A stretch of DNA of 10,382 nucleotides, taken from the NCBI GenBank assembly GCA_002375765.1, contig DFMV01000029.1, positions 1 to 10,382 on the forward strand, written 5' to 3'. Under the pieces are notes generated by a model that saw only the letters and a list, made by a program, of their open reading frames with translations, was not told the origin of the DNA and ran no database searches. The position numbers and the translations under genes were made by a program. This DNA comes from Rhizobiales bacterium UBA3584. Lineage in GTDB: Bacteria > Pseudomonadota > Alphaproteobacteria > Rhizobiales > Devosiaceae. The stretch's first letter is position 1. Each line of letters starts with the position of its first letter. Of the stretch, positions 1 through 6,641 are shown in pieces.

Positions 1-1
1 A

Positions 2-253
2 AAATCCCCCAATACCGGGTCAGATCTCAGCGACAATCAACTAAGCTACAGTTTCCGCGACCGAAAAGTTTCAATCTGGCAATCAGGAAACGCAAGGTAC
101 ATCGGTGTTCGTCAACGTGGGGAAGAGAACCCCACTCCCCCTGCTGAACTCACAAGCTGGGGAAGATCACCCGTTTGGCCGATCCTCGTTCAGGGCGCGG
201 GCCGCAGCGCCGTCGACGCGGAAATCGTCGAGTTATCCTTGATGAAGTCGTGA
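2..253 (+). other. Left-edge region: possible C-terminal end of an unrecognised CDS, otherwise non-coding
   Basis: One plus-strand frame is open from the window edge to a TGA at 251-253 (83 codons), so the stretch could be the tail of a gene that begins outside the window. The translation has no motif I recognise, and its third-position bases are not clearly GC-biased as they are in the genes further right. A second plus frame is also open to about 153, which weakens the case. The remaining bases to 302 hold the ribosome binding site of the next gene. No CueR-type operator is visible here. Treat this as a tentative fragment or as leader DNA. Confidence 0.2.
117..135. repeat. Short perfect inverted repeat GTGGGG-N7-CCCCAC
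   Basis: The arms GTGGGG (117-122) and CCCCAC (130-135) are exact complements separated by seven bases. The 9-mer tggggaaga at 118-126 recurs at 158-166, 40 bp downstream. Together they sit about 140-185 bp before the glutaredoxin-MauE gene. This could be a terminator for an upstream gene or a regulator site. There is no T-tract after it, and no function can be assigned. Confidence 0.35.
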
Positions 254-302
254 ACCATGCCGCCGCTCGGCCGTTTACATTTCAACAGGGGGGTGCGAAC
301 CT

Positions 303-1043
303 ATGAGTAAAAGTGCCGAAAAAGCTGTACTCTATCGGATGGTGATGGACGACCATATCTGTCCGTTCGGCCTCAAATCGAGACATCTGCTGAAGTCCGA
401 AGGTTACGAGGTTGAGGACAACTGGCTGACAACTCGGGAGCAAACCGACGCTTTCAAGCGAGAGCATCAGGTCGATACCACGCCGCAAACCTTTCTTGGT
501 GGCAGGCGCGTCGGCGGTTACGACGACCTCAAAAGGCACTTTGGCAAAGGCAAAAATGAAGGCGAGACAAGCTACACGCCGGTAGTCGCGGTCTTTGCCA
601 TGGCTGCAGCAATGGCGTTGGCCGCGACCTGGGCAGCATTCGGCACCGTTGTGACCATTCGGTCCGTGGAGTGGTTCATCGCCATCTCCATGTGCATCCT
701 CGCGGTCCTCAAGCTCCGTGACATCTCATCGTTTTCAAACACGTTCCTCGGATACGATCTCGTAGCGCAACGCTACGTCCCTTACGCCTACTTCTATCCT
801 TTCGGGGAAGCGCTCGCCGGCGTTCTGATGATCGCAGGCGCTCTGCTCTGGATCGCGATCCCCGTCGCCCTCGTCATCGGCACCATTGGTGCCATTTCAG
901 TATTCAAAGCCGTCTATATCGACAAGCGCGATCTCAAATGCGCTTGCGTCGGCGGAAACAGCAACGTCCCCTTGGGCTTCGTGTCCCTGACCGAGAACGT
1001 GATGATGGTCGCCATGGCGCTGTGGATGATGAGGATGCTATGA
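303..1043 (+). CDS. Glutaredoxin domain fused to a MauE/DoxX-like membrane domain
   Basis: The protein has 246 residues. Residues about 8-78 form a glutaredoxin fold: a CPFG site with a single active-site cysteine (Cys20), then a TTPQTF segment (cis-Pro) and GGYDDL, the usual glutathione-binding features. Residues about 90-246 are strongly hydrophobic, with four or five membrane segments and a CAC-VGG-NVPLG-SLTEN block near the end, as in MauE/DoxX-type redox membrane proteins. The ATG at 303 follows AGGGGGG (287-293) at nine bases. The next gene overlaps it by ATGA. MauE relatives take part in disulfide handling for exported proteins, and a cytoplasmic glutaredoxin arm suggests electron or thiol transfer across the inner membrane. 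The copper context is an inference, and the substrate is unknown. The site is monothiol-like (CPxG), so simple dithiol disulfide reduction is less likely. Confidence 0.85.
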   Translation: MSKSAEKAVLYRMVMDDHICPFGLKSRHLLKSEGYEVEDNWLTTREQTDAFKREHQVDTTPQTFLGGRRVGGYDDLKRHFGKGKNEGETSYTPVVAVFAMAAAMALAATWAAFGTVVTIRSVEWFIAISMCILAVLKLRDISSFSNTFLGYDLVAQRYVPYAYFYPFGEALAGVLMIAGALLWIAIPVALVIGTIGAISVFKAVYIDKRDLKCACVGGNSNVPLGFVSLTENVMMVAMALWMMRML

Positions 1044-1378
1044 CCCTCATGCGCTTCCGCAGGGCCATATCGCTGGGCTTTCTCATGATGGTCTTGACGG
1101 CCCTACCCGCGATTGGGGCAGTTTGCCAAAGCGAACACACATTCCTTCTCGCCCCCACGCAAGATGCTGAGTCGCTCGGTCAAAATACGCCAGGTGAACT
1201 AAGCCAGGCCCATCACGCCGGGTCCGGCAACGCCTTCGATCTCCATTGCGCCACCTCCGCTGTGCTGCCCGCCGGTATCAACATAAATACCGACGAAAAG
1301 CAGACATTGGTCGATCATTGGGCTTTCCCAGCGCCACCAGCTAACAATGCAGGCATTGATCCACCTCCGCCCAGATGA
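1040..1378 (+). CDS. Small exported protein with Cys/His residues, function unknown
   Basis: The protein has 112 residues. The start is the ATG at 1040-1042, which overlaps the TGA of the preceding gene as ATGA, with GAGGA at 1031-1035 as ribosome binding site. This supports translational coupling and excludes a longer in-frame start at 938 inside the upstream gene. Residues 1-27 look like a signal peptide: Arg-rich start, hydrophobic core, then AIGA before the mature part. The mature chain is about 85 residues with two cysteines (29 and 70), histidines at 33, 58, 59, 69 and 93, and a proline-rich end (DPPPPR). Small exported proteins with this sort of Pro-rich tail and scattered His/Cys occur in metal-resistance clusters. 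I do not recognise a named family, so metal binding in the periplasm is only a guess from composition and neighbours. Confidence 0.75.
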   Translation: MTLMRFRRAISLGFLMMVLTALPAIGAVCQSEHTFLLAPTQDAESLGQNTPGELSQAHHAGSGNAFDLHCATSAVLPAGININTDEKQTLVDHWAFPAPPANNAGIDPPPPR

Positions 1379-1380
1379 AC

Positions 1381-1398
1381 CGGACCTAAGCAGGTCCG
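1381..1398 (+). promoter_or_regulatory. Perfect 7-bp hairpin in the gap before the DUF305 gene
   Basis: CGGACCT (1381-1387) and AGGTCCG (1392-1398) pair exactly around an AAGC loop, two bases after the stop of the preceding gene. No T-run follows, so it is a weak terminator at best. An RNA-processing or partial-attenuation element that sets expression of the downstream gene within the operon is equally possible. A small palindrome, CAAATCATTTG, follows directly at 1399-1409. Confidence 0.4.
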
Positions 1399-1434
1399 CA
1401 AATCATTTGGATCCATTTCGATCGGAGAAGTTTC

Positions 1435-2334
1435 ATGAAAATGTATTGGCGCTTTGCCGCCATGATCGCCACGTCTACGCTGGTCATGTTCGGCCTGATG
1501 TATCTCAACACCTATGCTTTCGAGCACGTATTCTGGAGCGAAACCCGCGCCTGGATGGCGCTGGTCATGGGTGCCACCATGGCCGTCATCATGCTGGCGT
1601 ACATGCTCTCGATGTACAAGAACACCAAGCTCAACATCGCCATTTTCGCTGGTTCAATCGTCGTGTTTTCGGGGGCGCTCTGGTTAGTGCGTAGTCAAGT
1701 CAGCGTTGACGACAGCGAATACATGCAGGCAATGATCCCACATCACTCAATTGCCATCATGACATCTGAACGCTCCCAGATTACCGATCCGCGCGTCCGC
1801 AAGCTCGCCGACGAAATCATCGAGGCCCAGGAGCGGGAAATTTCAGAAATGAAGTTTCTCATCGGTGACCTTGCGGATCGCGACGATAGTGGTGCGCCTG
1901 ACGATGCAATCGATCCCGCGCTCGGCGACGAGCCCGCAGAATTCATGACGGCAGGAGCCGCACTGGAGGGTGCGCAGATCGCCGGTCTGGATCCCGCGAC
2001 GCTCGATGATGCCCAGATCGAAGAGGGTCTGGATGGAGATCGTCGCTGCGTGTTTCGCTACACCAGCGAGGGAAACCCTGTTTTCGCTTTTAACCCGGGC
2101 GCTGACGGGGAAGATGCTGCCCTCATCAAAGTCAACGGAGCATTGGTTCGCTTGGCGCTGGCCAGCAATTCCGAGGGAGCCCTTGGGTATGAAGCGGGCG
2201 ACATTCGGATCAGCCTGACGTCGGAGCAACAGGCACAGGGCTGGGATGCTGATCAGAATGAAGCCACCATGGTGTTCGAAATCGGATCCGAACTCCGCGT
2301 AGGCTATGGCGGCTACGTCGCCTGTTCTGCTTAA
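1435..2334 (+). CDS. Three-helix membrane protein with DUF305 domain and unrecognised C-terminal domain
   Basis: The protein has 299 residues. The ATG at 1435 follows GGAGAAG (1424-1430). Three membrane segments lie at about residues 5-25, 38-58 and 67-85. They are followed by a shortened DUF305 region (about 93-145) with the hallmark MIPHH (residues 100-104), a second Met (109) and the helical DPRVRKLADEII block. DUF305 is a ferritin-like helical domain often found in copper and silver clusters and thought to bind metal through Met/His. After an acidic linker (about 146-200), residues about 203-299 form a separate domain that I do not recognise. It looks mostly beta and has one cysteine near each end (Cys205, Cys297) that could form a disulfide. 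The DUF305 and tail parts are probably periplasmic. The gene is the last of the three-gene plus-strand block, which supports a role in the same membrane or metal process. Confidence 0.85.
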   Translation: MKMYWRFAAMIATSTLVMFGLMYLNTYAFEHVFWSETRAWMALVMGATMAVIMLAYMLSMYKNTKLNIAIFAGSIVVFSGALWLVRSQVSVDDSEYMQAMIPHHSIAIMTSERSQITDPRVRKLADEIIEAQEREISEMKFLIGDLADRDDSGAPDDAIDPALGDEPAEFMTAGAALEGAQIAGLDPATLDDAQIEEGLDGDRRCVFRYTSEGNPVFAFNPGADGEDAALIKVNGALVRLALASNSEGALGYEAGDIRISLTSEQQAQGWDADQNEATMVFEIGSELRVGYGGYVACSA

Positions 2335-2339
2335 GGGTA

Positions 2340-2373
2340 GAGGAAGGGCCGGCAAGCCAGCGCGCCCTTCCTC
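2340..2373. terminator. Hairpin between convergent DUF305 and copB genes
   Basis: GAGGAAGGGC (2340-2349) and GCCCTTCCTC (2364-2373) are a perfect 10-bp inverted repeat around a 14-base loop. It starts six bases after the stop of the DUF305 gene and lies 85 bases beyond the copB stop. Its position between two converging genes fits a bidirectional terminator. No T-tract follows the stem on either strand, so intrinsic termination may be weak. Confidence 0.6.
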
Positions 2374-2457
2374 GTCTGCCGCGTGCATTGATAGCCGACA
2401 CCGCTTTGCCTCGGCCGCGCAACCCATCTCCGACGGGCTCGTCCGAGTAAGATCTGT

Positions 2458-4497
2458 CTATCGCGCCATGTCGAGCCGCCGTAGCAACTGAGCGTTGATC
2501 GCAACGATGACCGTGCTGGCAGACATTAGCACCGCCCCCACCGCGGGCGCCAGGACGATACCGGCCCAATAGAGCACCCCGGCAGCGAGCGGGATCGCAA
2601 CAATATTGTATCCGGCGGCCCACCACAGGTTCTGGATCATCTTGCGATAGGTCGCGCGGCTGAGGGTTACGATGCGGGCGATGTCCCGGGGATCAGAACG
2701 CACCAGCACCACATCACCGGCTTCGACAGCCACATCGGTTCCCGCACCTACGGCCACTCCGACATCGGCGGTGACGAGAGCGGGCGCGTCGTTGACGCCA
2801 TCGCCCACCATGGCAACGCGCTTGCTCTGGGCCTGCAGCTCTTTGATCTTGTCGGACTTCTGATCGGGCAGCACGCCGGAAAAGACTGTGTTGATCCCGA
2901 GTTCACGACCCACCGATCGCGCCACGGCCTCGGAGTCCCCCGTCAGGATAACGACCTCGATGCCCATCGACTGCAGCTTGGCTACGGCCTCCTTGGACTC
3001 CGGGCGCACCTGATCGGCGATCGCGAACACCGCCAAAACGTTCTCGCCCTCCAGAAGGTAGATCGCGGCCTGCCCGTTGTCACCAAAGCGACGGCTTGCG
3101 CTCTCCACGTCATTGTCGAGCTCGACATTGCGTTCCCGCAACAACGCCGCCCCCCCAACGGACAAGCGGCGTGCCTCGACAACAGCCTCGACGCCCTTGC
3201 CAGCTGCCGACTCGAAACTCGATGACCGCGGGAGCGCGAGCCCTTTGTCTTCTGCGCTCTTGAGCAATGCCTGTGCGATTGGGTGTTCGGAGTCCCGTTC
3301 GACTGCTGCTGCGAGCGACAATACCGTATCCGGATCATTTTCCTTTGCGGCGACAATCTCGACCACACGGTGGGAACCAAGCGTCAATGTTCCGGTCTTG
3401 TCGAATACGACCGTGTCGAGATTTCGCGCTTCCTCAAGACCGCGACGGTCCCGAATGAGCAAACCATTTCGGGCACCCAGGGTGGTTGAAATGGCCGTGA
3501 CCAGCGGAACGGCAAGCCCTAGGGCGTGAGGACAGGCGATGACGAGCACAGTCACAACCCGGGTAACCGTAAAATCGATCTCGGCACCGAGCAGTGACCA
3601 TGCGGCAAGGGTCGCGACACCGGCAACAATGGCAACGACGGTGAGCAGAAAGGCGGCCCGGTCGGCCAGCGCCTGGGCGCGCGAGCGGGATGACTGTGCT
3701 TGAGAAACCAGCCTCATGATGCCGGCCAAGGCCGTCTCTTGACCTGTTTGAAGCACGCGCACTCGAAGGGAGCCCTGCCCGTTCACGGTGCCGCCGAGCA
3801 CTTCGGATCCATCTGTCTTGTCGACCAGTTGAGATTCCCCGGTAATCATGGATTCGTTGACAGCGCTTTTGCCCGACATGACGACGCCATCGGCCGGAAT
3901 CGAGGCCCCTGGTCGCACAAGAACGACGTCATCCGTCCTGAGGCCCGACACGGGCACCTCTTCGGTCCTATCTCCTTCAATTACCCGTACAGCCAAATCG
4001 GGCAATAACTTCGCCAGTTCGTTGAGTGCGCCTTGCGCCTGGGAAATCGAGCGCATCTCGATCCAGTGTCCCAGCAGCATGATGGTCACCAATGTGGCCA
4101 GCTCCCACCACAGCGGGTGACCGTCGAACCCGAGCAAGACGGCAACGCTGTAGACAAACGCAACGGAGATGGCCAGCGAGATCAGCGTCATCATGCCCGG
4201 GAGCCGCGCCTTGAGCTCACCGATTGCACTGTTCAGAAACACCCACCCCCCGTAGATGAAGACAACCGTCCCAAAAAGGGCGGGAATGAATTCGGATCCT
4301 GGAAACCGTGGCGCCGTATACCCGAACCATTCCTGGATCATCGGCTCCCAAAACACCGTCGGAACTGTTAGGGCCAGTGAGAGCCAGAATTTGTCACGAA
4401 ACATTGCCACCGAATGCCCCGCATGCTTGTCGCGTCCCGTGGTGTCTTCGGTCGCGGCAGTGCCATGGGCATGACGGTGTTGTTGATGCTGATCCAT
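2458..4497 (-). CDS. copB: CopB-type (P1B-3) copper-transporting ATPase, CPH motif
   Basis: The protein has 679 residues and is an inner-membrane ATP-driven exporter of copper (possibly also silver) from the cytoplasm. The N terminus is His-rich (six His in the first 28 residues) and has no HMA domain, as is usual for this subclass. Visible motifs in order are TGES (219-222), CPH in the metal-path helix (322-324), DKTGTLT with phosphorylated Asp366, HP (405-406), GDGVND (565-570), and the last helices with GYNIVAIP (629-636) and MSAST (658-662). CPH rather than CPC places it in P1B-3. The start at 4497 has GAGGAA just upstream. The open frame runs back to 4608, but that earlier ATG lies inside the promoter/operator, so it cannot be the start. 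A CueR-type operator precedes it, which implies copper induction by the CueR encoded at 7112-7573. Confidence 0.95.
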   Translation of the reverse strand: MDQHQQHRHAHGTAATEDTTGRDKHAGHSVAMFRDKFWLSLALTVPTVFWEPMIQEWFGYTAPRFPGSEFIPALFGTVVFIYGGWVFLNSAIGELKARLPGMMTLISLAISVAFVYSVAVLLGFDGHPLWWELATLVTIMLLGHWIEMRSISQAQGALNELAKLLPDLAVRVIEGDRTEEVPVSGLRTDDVVLVRPGASIPADGVVMSGKSAVNESMITGESQLVDKTDGSEVLGGTVNGQGSLRVRVLQTGQETALAGIMRLVSQAQSSRSRAQALADRAAFLLTVVAIVAGVATLAAWSLLGAEIDFTVTRVVTVLVIACPHALGLAVPLVTAISTTLGARNGLLIRDRRGLEEARNLDTVVFDKTGTLTLGSHRVVEIVAAKENDPDTVLSLAAAVERDSEHPIAQALLKSAEDKGLALPRSSSFESAAGKGVEAVVEARRLSVGGAALLRERNVELDNDVESASRRFGDNGQAAIYLLEGENVLAVFAIADQVRPESKEAVAKLQSMGIEVVILTGDSEAVARSVGRELGINTVFSGVLPDQKSDKIKELQAQSKRVAMVGDGVNDAPALVTADVGVAVGAGTDVAVEAGDVVLVRSDPRDIARIVTLSRATYRKMIQNLWWAAGYNIVAIPLAAGVLYWAGIVLAPAVGAVLMSASTVIVAINAQLLRRLDMAR

Positions 4498-4577
4498 TCC
4501 AATTCCTCTTCGCTCTTGCAAAAGCCCTACATGTTTTCGGCCACGAGCACTGATCGCGGGTGAGACAAACGAACGGT

Positions 4578-4608
4578 ATGGTGCTCCTTCCAATGCTGGG
4601 AAGGTCAA
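4578..4608 (-). promoter_or_regulatory. CueR-type operator/promoter for copB
   Basis: Read on the minus strand, TTGACC (-35; plus 4603-4608) is followed by a 19-bp spacer and CACCAT (-10; plus 4578-4583). The dyad CCTTCC-N7-GGAAGG (plus 4586-4604) has perfect arms and the same 6-7-6 layout as the E. coli copA promoter. The overlong 19-bp spacer is the hallmark of MerR-family activation, where the regulator untwists the DNA. The -10 box is weak, as expected for an activator-dependent promoter. Confidence 0.85.
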
Positions 4609-4636
4609 GTCCTATTCACGTCAATCCTTTGTTGAT

Positions 4637-4673
4637 GCCGCCAGTGTTAGGTGGCGAAACCAAGGGAGGTTTC
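4637..4673 (+). promoter_or_regulatory. Two adjacent hairpins in the leader of the YdcF gene, the second covering its ribosome binding site
   Basis: GCCGCC (4637-4642) can pair with GGTGGC (4650-4655) with one G-U pair. Immediately after, GAAACC (4656-4661) pairs exactly with GGTTTC (4668-4673) around AAGGGA. The ribosome binding site GGGAGG (4664-4669) lies in the loop and 3' arm of the second hairpin, two bases before the GTG start at 4676. Folding could hold back translation. The stems are short, so this may be chance. Confidence 0.35.
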
Positions 4674-4675
4674 CG

Positions 4676-5470
4676 GTGTTCTTTGCCCTTTCGCAAATTC
4701 TCGACTTCTTTCTCACGCCGTCCAACGTTTTGTTGCTGGCCCTTTTGGCGGCGCTGGCGCTTTGGGTCATGAAGATCCGGAAACTGGCTGCCGCATTCGG
4801 GATCGTTTCGATTTTGGGATTGGCCCTTGCGGCTTGGTCACCTCTTGGCCCGTTCGCATTGGGCGTATTGGAAAACAGATTTCCCAGGACTGCACTACCC
4901 GACGAAGTTGCAGGCGTCATCATGCTGGGTGGTGCTGTCGACACGCACATTTCTTTCGACCGGAAAACACTCGTTCTCAATGAAGCCGGCGAGCGCATTG
5001 TTGAGACCCGCATGCTCGCAGCGCGCTATCCCGAGGCCCAGATCTTTCTTTCCGGCGGTGGAGGACACCAGTCGAACGATGGTAGCCTCACCGAGTCCGA
5101 ACTGGCGCGACACGCCTTGATCAGTTCTGGGGTTGCCGCCGAACGCCTCACCATGGAAGAACTATCCCGCAACACGTGCGAGAATGCCCGAGAAACGGCC
5201 GCCGCTCTTGCTGGGCGCGCGTCCGGCACCTGGGTTCTTGTGACCTCGGCCAGTCACATGCCACGCGCTGTTGCTTGCTTCAGGACCACGAACCTGACGG
5301 TTGTACCCTACCCGGTCGATTACCGGACCAAATCCGCAGGCGGCACCTGGCCTGGAACGGCGTCGAACGGGCTCTCAACAACCGACCTGGCGGCCCACGA
5401 ATGGGTCGGCCTTTTGAGTTATCGTCTGGCAGCGTTCACTGAAGAGACTTTCCCATCGCCGCGGGATTGA
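4676..5470 (+). CDS. YdcF/DUF218 family membrane protein
   Basis: The protein has 264 residues and starts at GTG, with GGGAGG at 4664-4669 six bases before it. Two hydrophobic segments (about residues 8-31 and 38-55) anchor it in the inner membrane, and the DUF218 domain follows (about 79-225). DUF218 landmarks are VIMLGG (81-86), SGGGG (126-130), the S-NT-EN segment (164-170) and TSASHMPRA (190-198). Relatives such as ElyC and SanA in E. coli are linked to the cell envelope, peptidoglycan or lipid-carrier metabolism, with the domain on the periplasmic side, but the chemistry of most members is unsettled. The gene diverges from copB, converges on the toxin gene, and has no CueR box facing it. 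A role in copper tolerance is therefore only suggested by location; it may simply be a passenger. Confidence 0.88.
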   Translation: MFFALSQILDFFLTPSNVLLLALLAALALWVMKIRKLAAAFGIVSILGLALAAWSPLGPFALGVLENRFPRTALPDEVAGVIMLGGAVDTHISFDRKTLVLNEAGERIVETRMLAARYPEAQIFLSGGGGHQSNDGSLTESELARHALISSGVAAERLTMEELSRNTCENARETAAALAGRASGTWVLVTSASHMPRAVACFRTTNLTVVPYPVDYRTKSAGGTWPGTASNGLSTTDLAAHEWVGLLSYRLAAFTEETFPSPRD

Positions 5471-5500
5471 GACTGAGCCTTGCTTGGGTTCAGCATCGAC

Positions 5501-6097
5501 TCACATTTGCGAACCACCTGGCTGCGTATCGTAGGCTTGCGTCCAACTCTCGTCTCCAGCATCCGCTGCCGGTCGCTCAAAGAGATCGCGTGCAAGATTT
5601 CGGCGTTTATGATGGATTGCTTCTCGCAACGCGTCAGCAGATTGTATGACGCCCATATTCTCCAGCGCCAACAAGAAGGCGAAGGTGTGGACGAGGTGGG
5701 CCTGTGGCCCGAAATCTTTGGTCGGCACCTTGCCGTCCTCGTAGAGGATCAATATCTGATCCCCCCGAGACAGAGTGTGTCGGACGTGATCGGAAAATTC
5801 CCTGATGGAGTTTTCACCGGCGTCGGTCGTCAGCCGGATGCGACGCTGAACATCCGGTGGCAAAGCCTGATACATGAGCCCATACGTTGTTTCGATGGAC
5901 TGGATGCGATTGCCCGCCTTTGAGAACCACCGATCCAGTGCTGGCTTGTCCGGAGCACCTTCCCCACCACGCTCAAGTTCGTACCGAACCATATCCGTGA
6001 CCACGATTGCACAGTCGAAGCGATCAAGAAGATCCAGTCGGTCAATCAGCCCCAAACTGATTAGGGGCCCTGCGTCGGGGAGGACCAGCCTAAGCAT
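5501..6097 (-). CDS. PIN-domain toxin, DUF3368-like
   Basis: The protein has 198 residues and is probably a metal-dependent ribonuclease toxin of a type II toxin-antitoxin pair. PIN features are an N-terminal beta strand ending in Asp8 (PDAGPLISL, close to the DxSPLI start of DUF3368 proteins), Glu40 in RYELER, Glu95 in GENSIREF (the usual GE-A position), and an acidic pair Glu120/Asp121 in a hydrophobic strand followed by a basic segment. A helix near residues 135-160 resembles the common PIN end with small residues before a late Gly. At 198 residues it is longer than most VapC toxins (about 130-140), because of an insertion between Glu40 and Glu95 and a C-terminal tail from about 170. The start at 6097 overlaps the end of the antitoxin gene by eight bases. 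The RNA target is unknown. Confidence 0.75.
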   Translation of the reverse strand: MLRLVLPDAGPLISLGLIDRLDLLDRFDCAIVVTDMVRYELERGGEGAPDKPALDRWFSKAGNRIQSIETTYGLMYQALPPDVQRRIRLTTDAGENSIREFSDHVRHTLSRGDQILILYEDGKVPTKDFGPQAHLVHTFAFLLALENMGVIQSADALREAIHHKRRNLARDLFERPAADAGDESWTQAYDTQPGGSQM

Positions 6098-6497
6098 CGT
6101 TGTCCCTTAGAAGATAAGGGGCCAAAAGTTTCGCCGCGCCGATCGCTTCCCTTTTAATGCGATTTTCGTCGGTGCCCGGAAGGGGAAGACCGGCATCCTC
6201 CAGGGCGACAGCAAGGTCTCGATAGCCGCCCAGGCCAAGTCGCGTGGCAGCCTCATCAGACCCGATGTGACCGCGAGAGTACGCTTGAAGAATCTGATGA
6301 GGTGAAAAGAGAGGCGTGCGCTTCCTCTCGTCTCTCTTGGCAATATCGTTTGTCGAGACGAGGTCACCATACAATTGTGCAGAAACGATCACTACGCTTT
6401 CGCGTCCATATCGAGTTACGAAGACCGGCTCGTTCAAGGCACGATCGTGCCACTCTCCGAAGTTCTTCGCGATCTCGGCTGCCGGAACTTTTTGCAT
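6090..6497 (-). CDS. Antitoxin: Phd/YefM-like N terminus with UPF0175-like C terminus
   Basis: The protein has 135 residues from the ATG at 6497, which has GAGGAAGG a few bases upstream; an earlier in-frame ATG at 6515 has no better signal. Residues 1-50 match the Phd/YefM pattern: PAAEIAKNFGEWHDRA, then EPVFVTRYGRESVVIVSAQLY, the DNA-binding and dimerising half. Residues about 68-105 (SRGHIGSDEAATRLGLGGYRDL followed by DAGLPLP) resemble UPF0175 antitoxins, in which AA-LG---------L---GIPLP is typical and which usually pair with DUF3368 PIN toxins. The C-terminal part would therefore bind and neutralise the PIN protein encoded next. Overlap with the toxin gene and an upstream TATAAT promoter with a palindrome suggest a self-repressed operon. 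The family assignment of each half is by eye. Confidence 0.75.
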   Translation of the reverse strand: MQKVPAAEIAKNFGEWHDRALNEPVFVTRYGRESVVIVSAQLYGDLVSTNDIAKRDERKRTPLFSPHQILQAYSRGHIGSDEAATRLGLGGYRDLAVALEDAGLPLPGTDENRIKREAIGAAKLLAPYLLRDNDA

Positions 6498-6519
6498 GAC
6501 GCCTTCCTCTCCCACGGGA

Positions 6520-6547
6520 ATTATACGTAAGTTACGGAAAACATCAA
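6520..6547 (-). promoter_or_regulatory. Toxin-antitoxin promoter with a palindrome between -35 and -10
   Basis: On the minus strand, TTGATG (plus 6542-6547) is followed by a 16-bp spacer and a perfect TATAAT (plus 6520-6525). The 11-bp palindrome CGTAAGTTACG (plus 6526-6536) fills most of the spacer. It is a good candidate for the site where the Phd-like antitoxin represses its own operon. Confidence 0.65.
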
Positions 6548-6641
6548 GAAGGTCGCCAAAAATTCATGCACGCCCTAAGATGACTAAAATTGCGGATAGA
6601 TTGGTCGACATCGCCATGCTTTCCGGCGCACAACCCTAGAA

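Noticed and set aside
1843..2427. 194-codon minus-strand open frame opposite the DUF305 gene
   Set aside because: It overlaps a well-supported gene, has no ribosome binding site I can see and no recognisable motif.
4498..4608. N-terminal extension of CopB to an ATG at 4608
   Set aside because: It would cover the CueR operator and lie upstream of the likely transcription start; the ATG at 4497 has a good ribosome binding site and begins the typical His-rich N terminus.
6580..6639. 19-codon open frame before the cytochrome c gene ([19 protein letters not shown])
   Set aside because: It reads like protein and ends just before the cytochrome start, but there is no ribosome binding site and the length is within chance.
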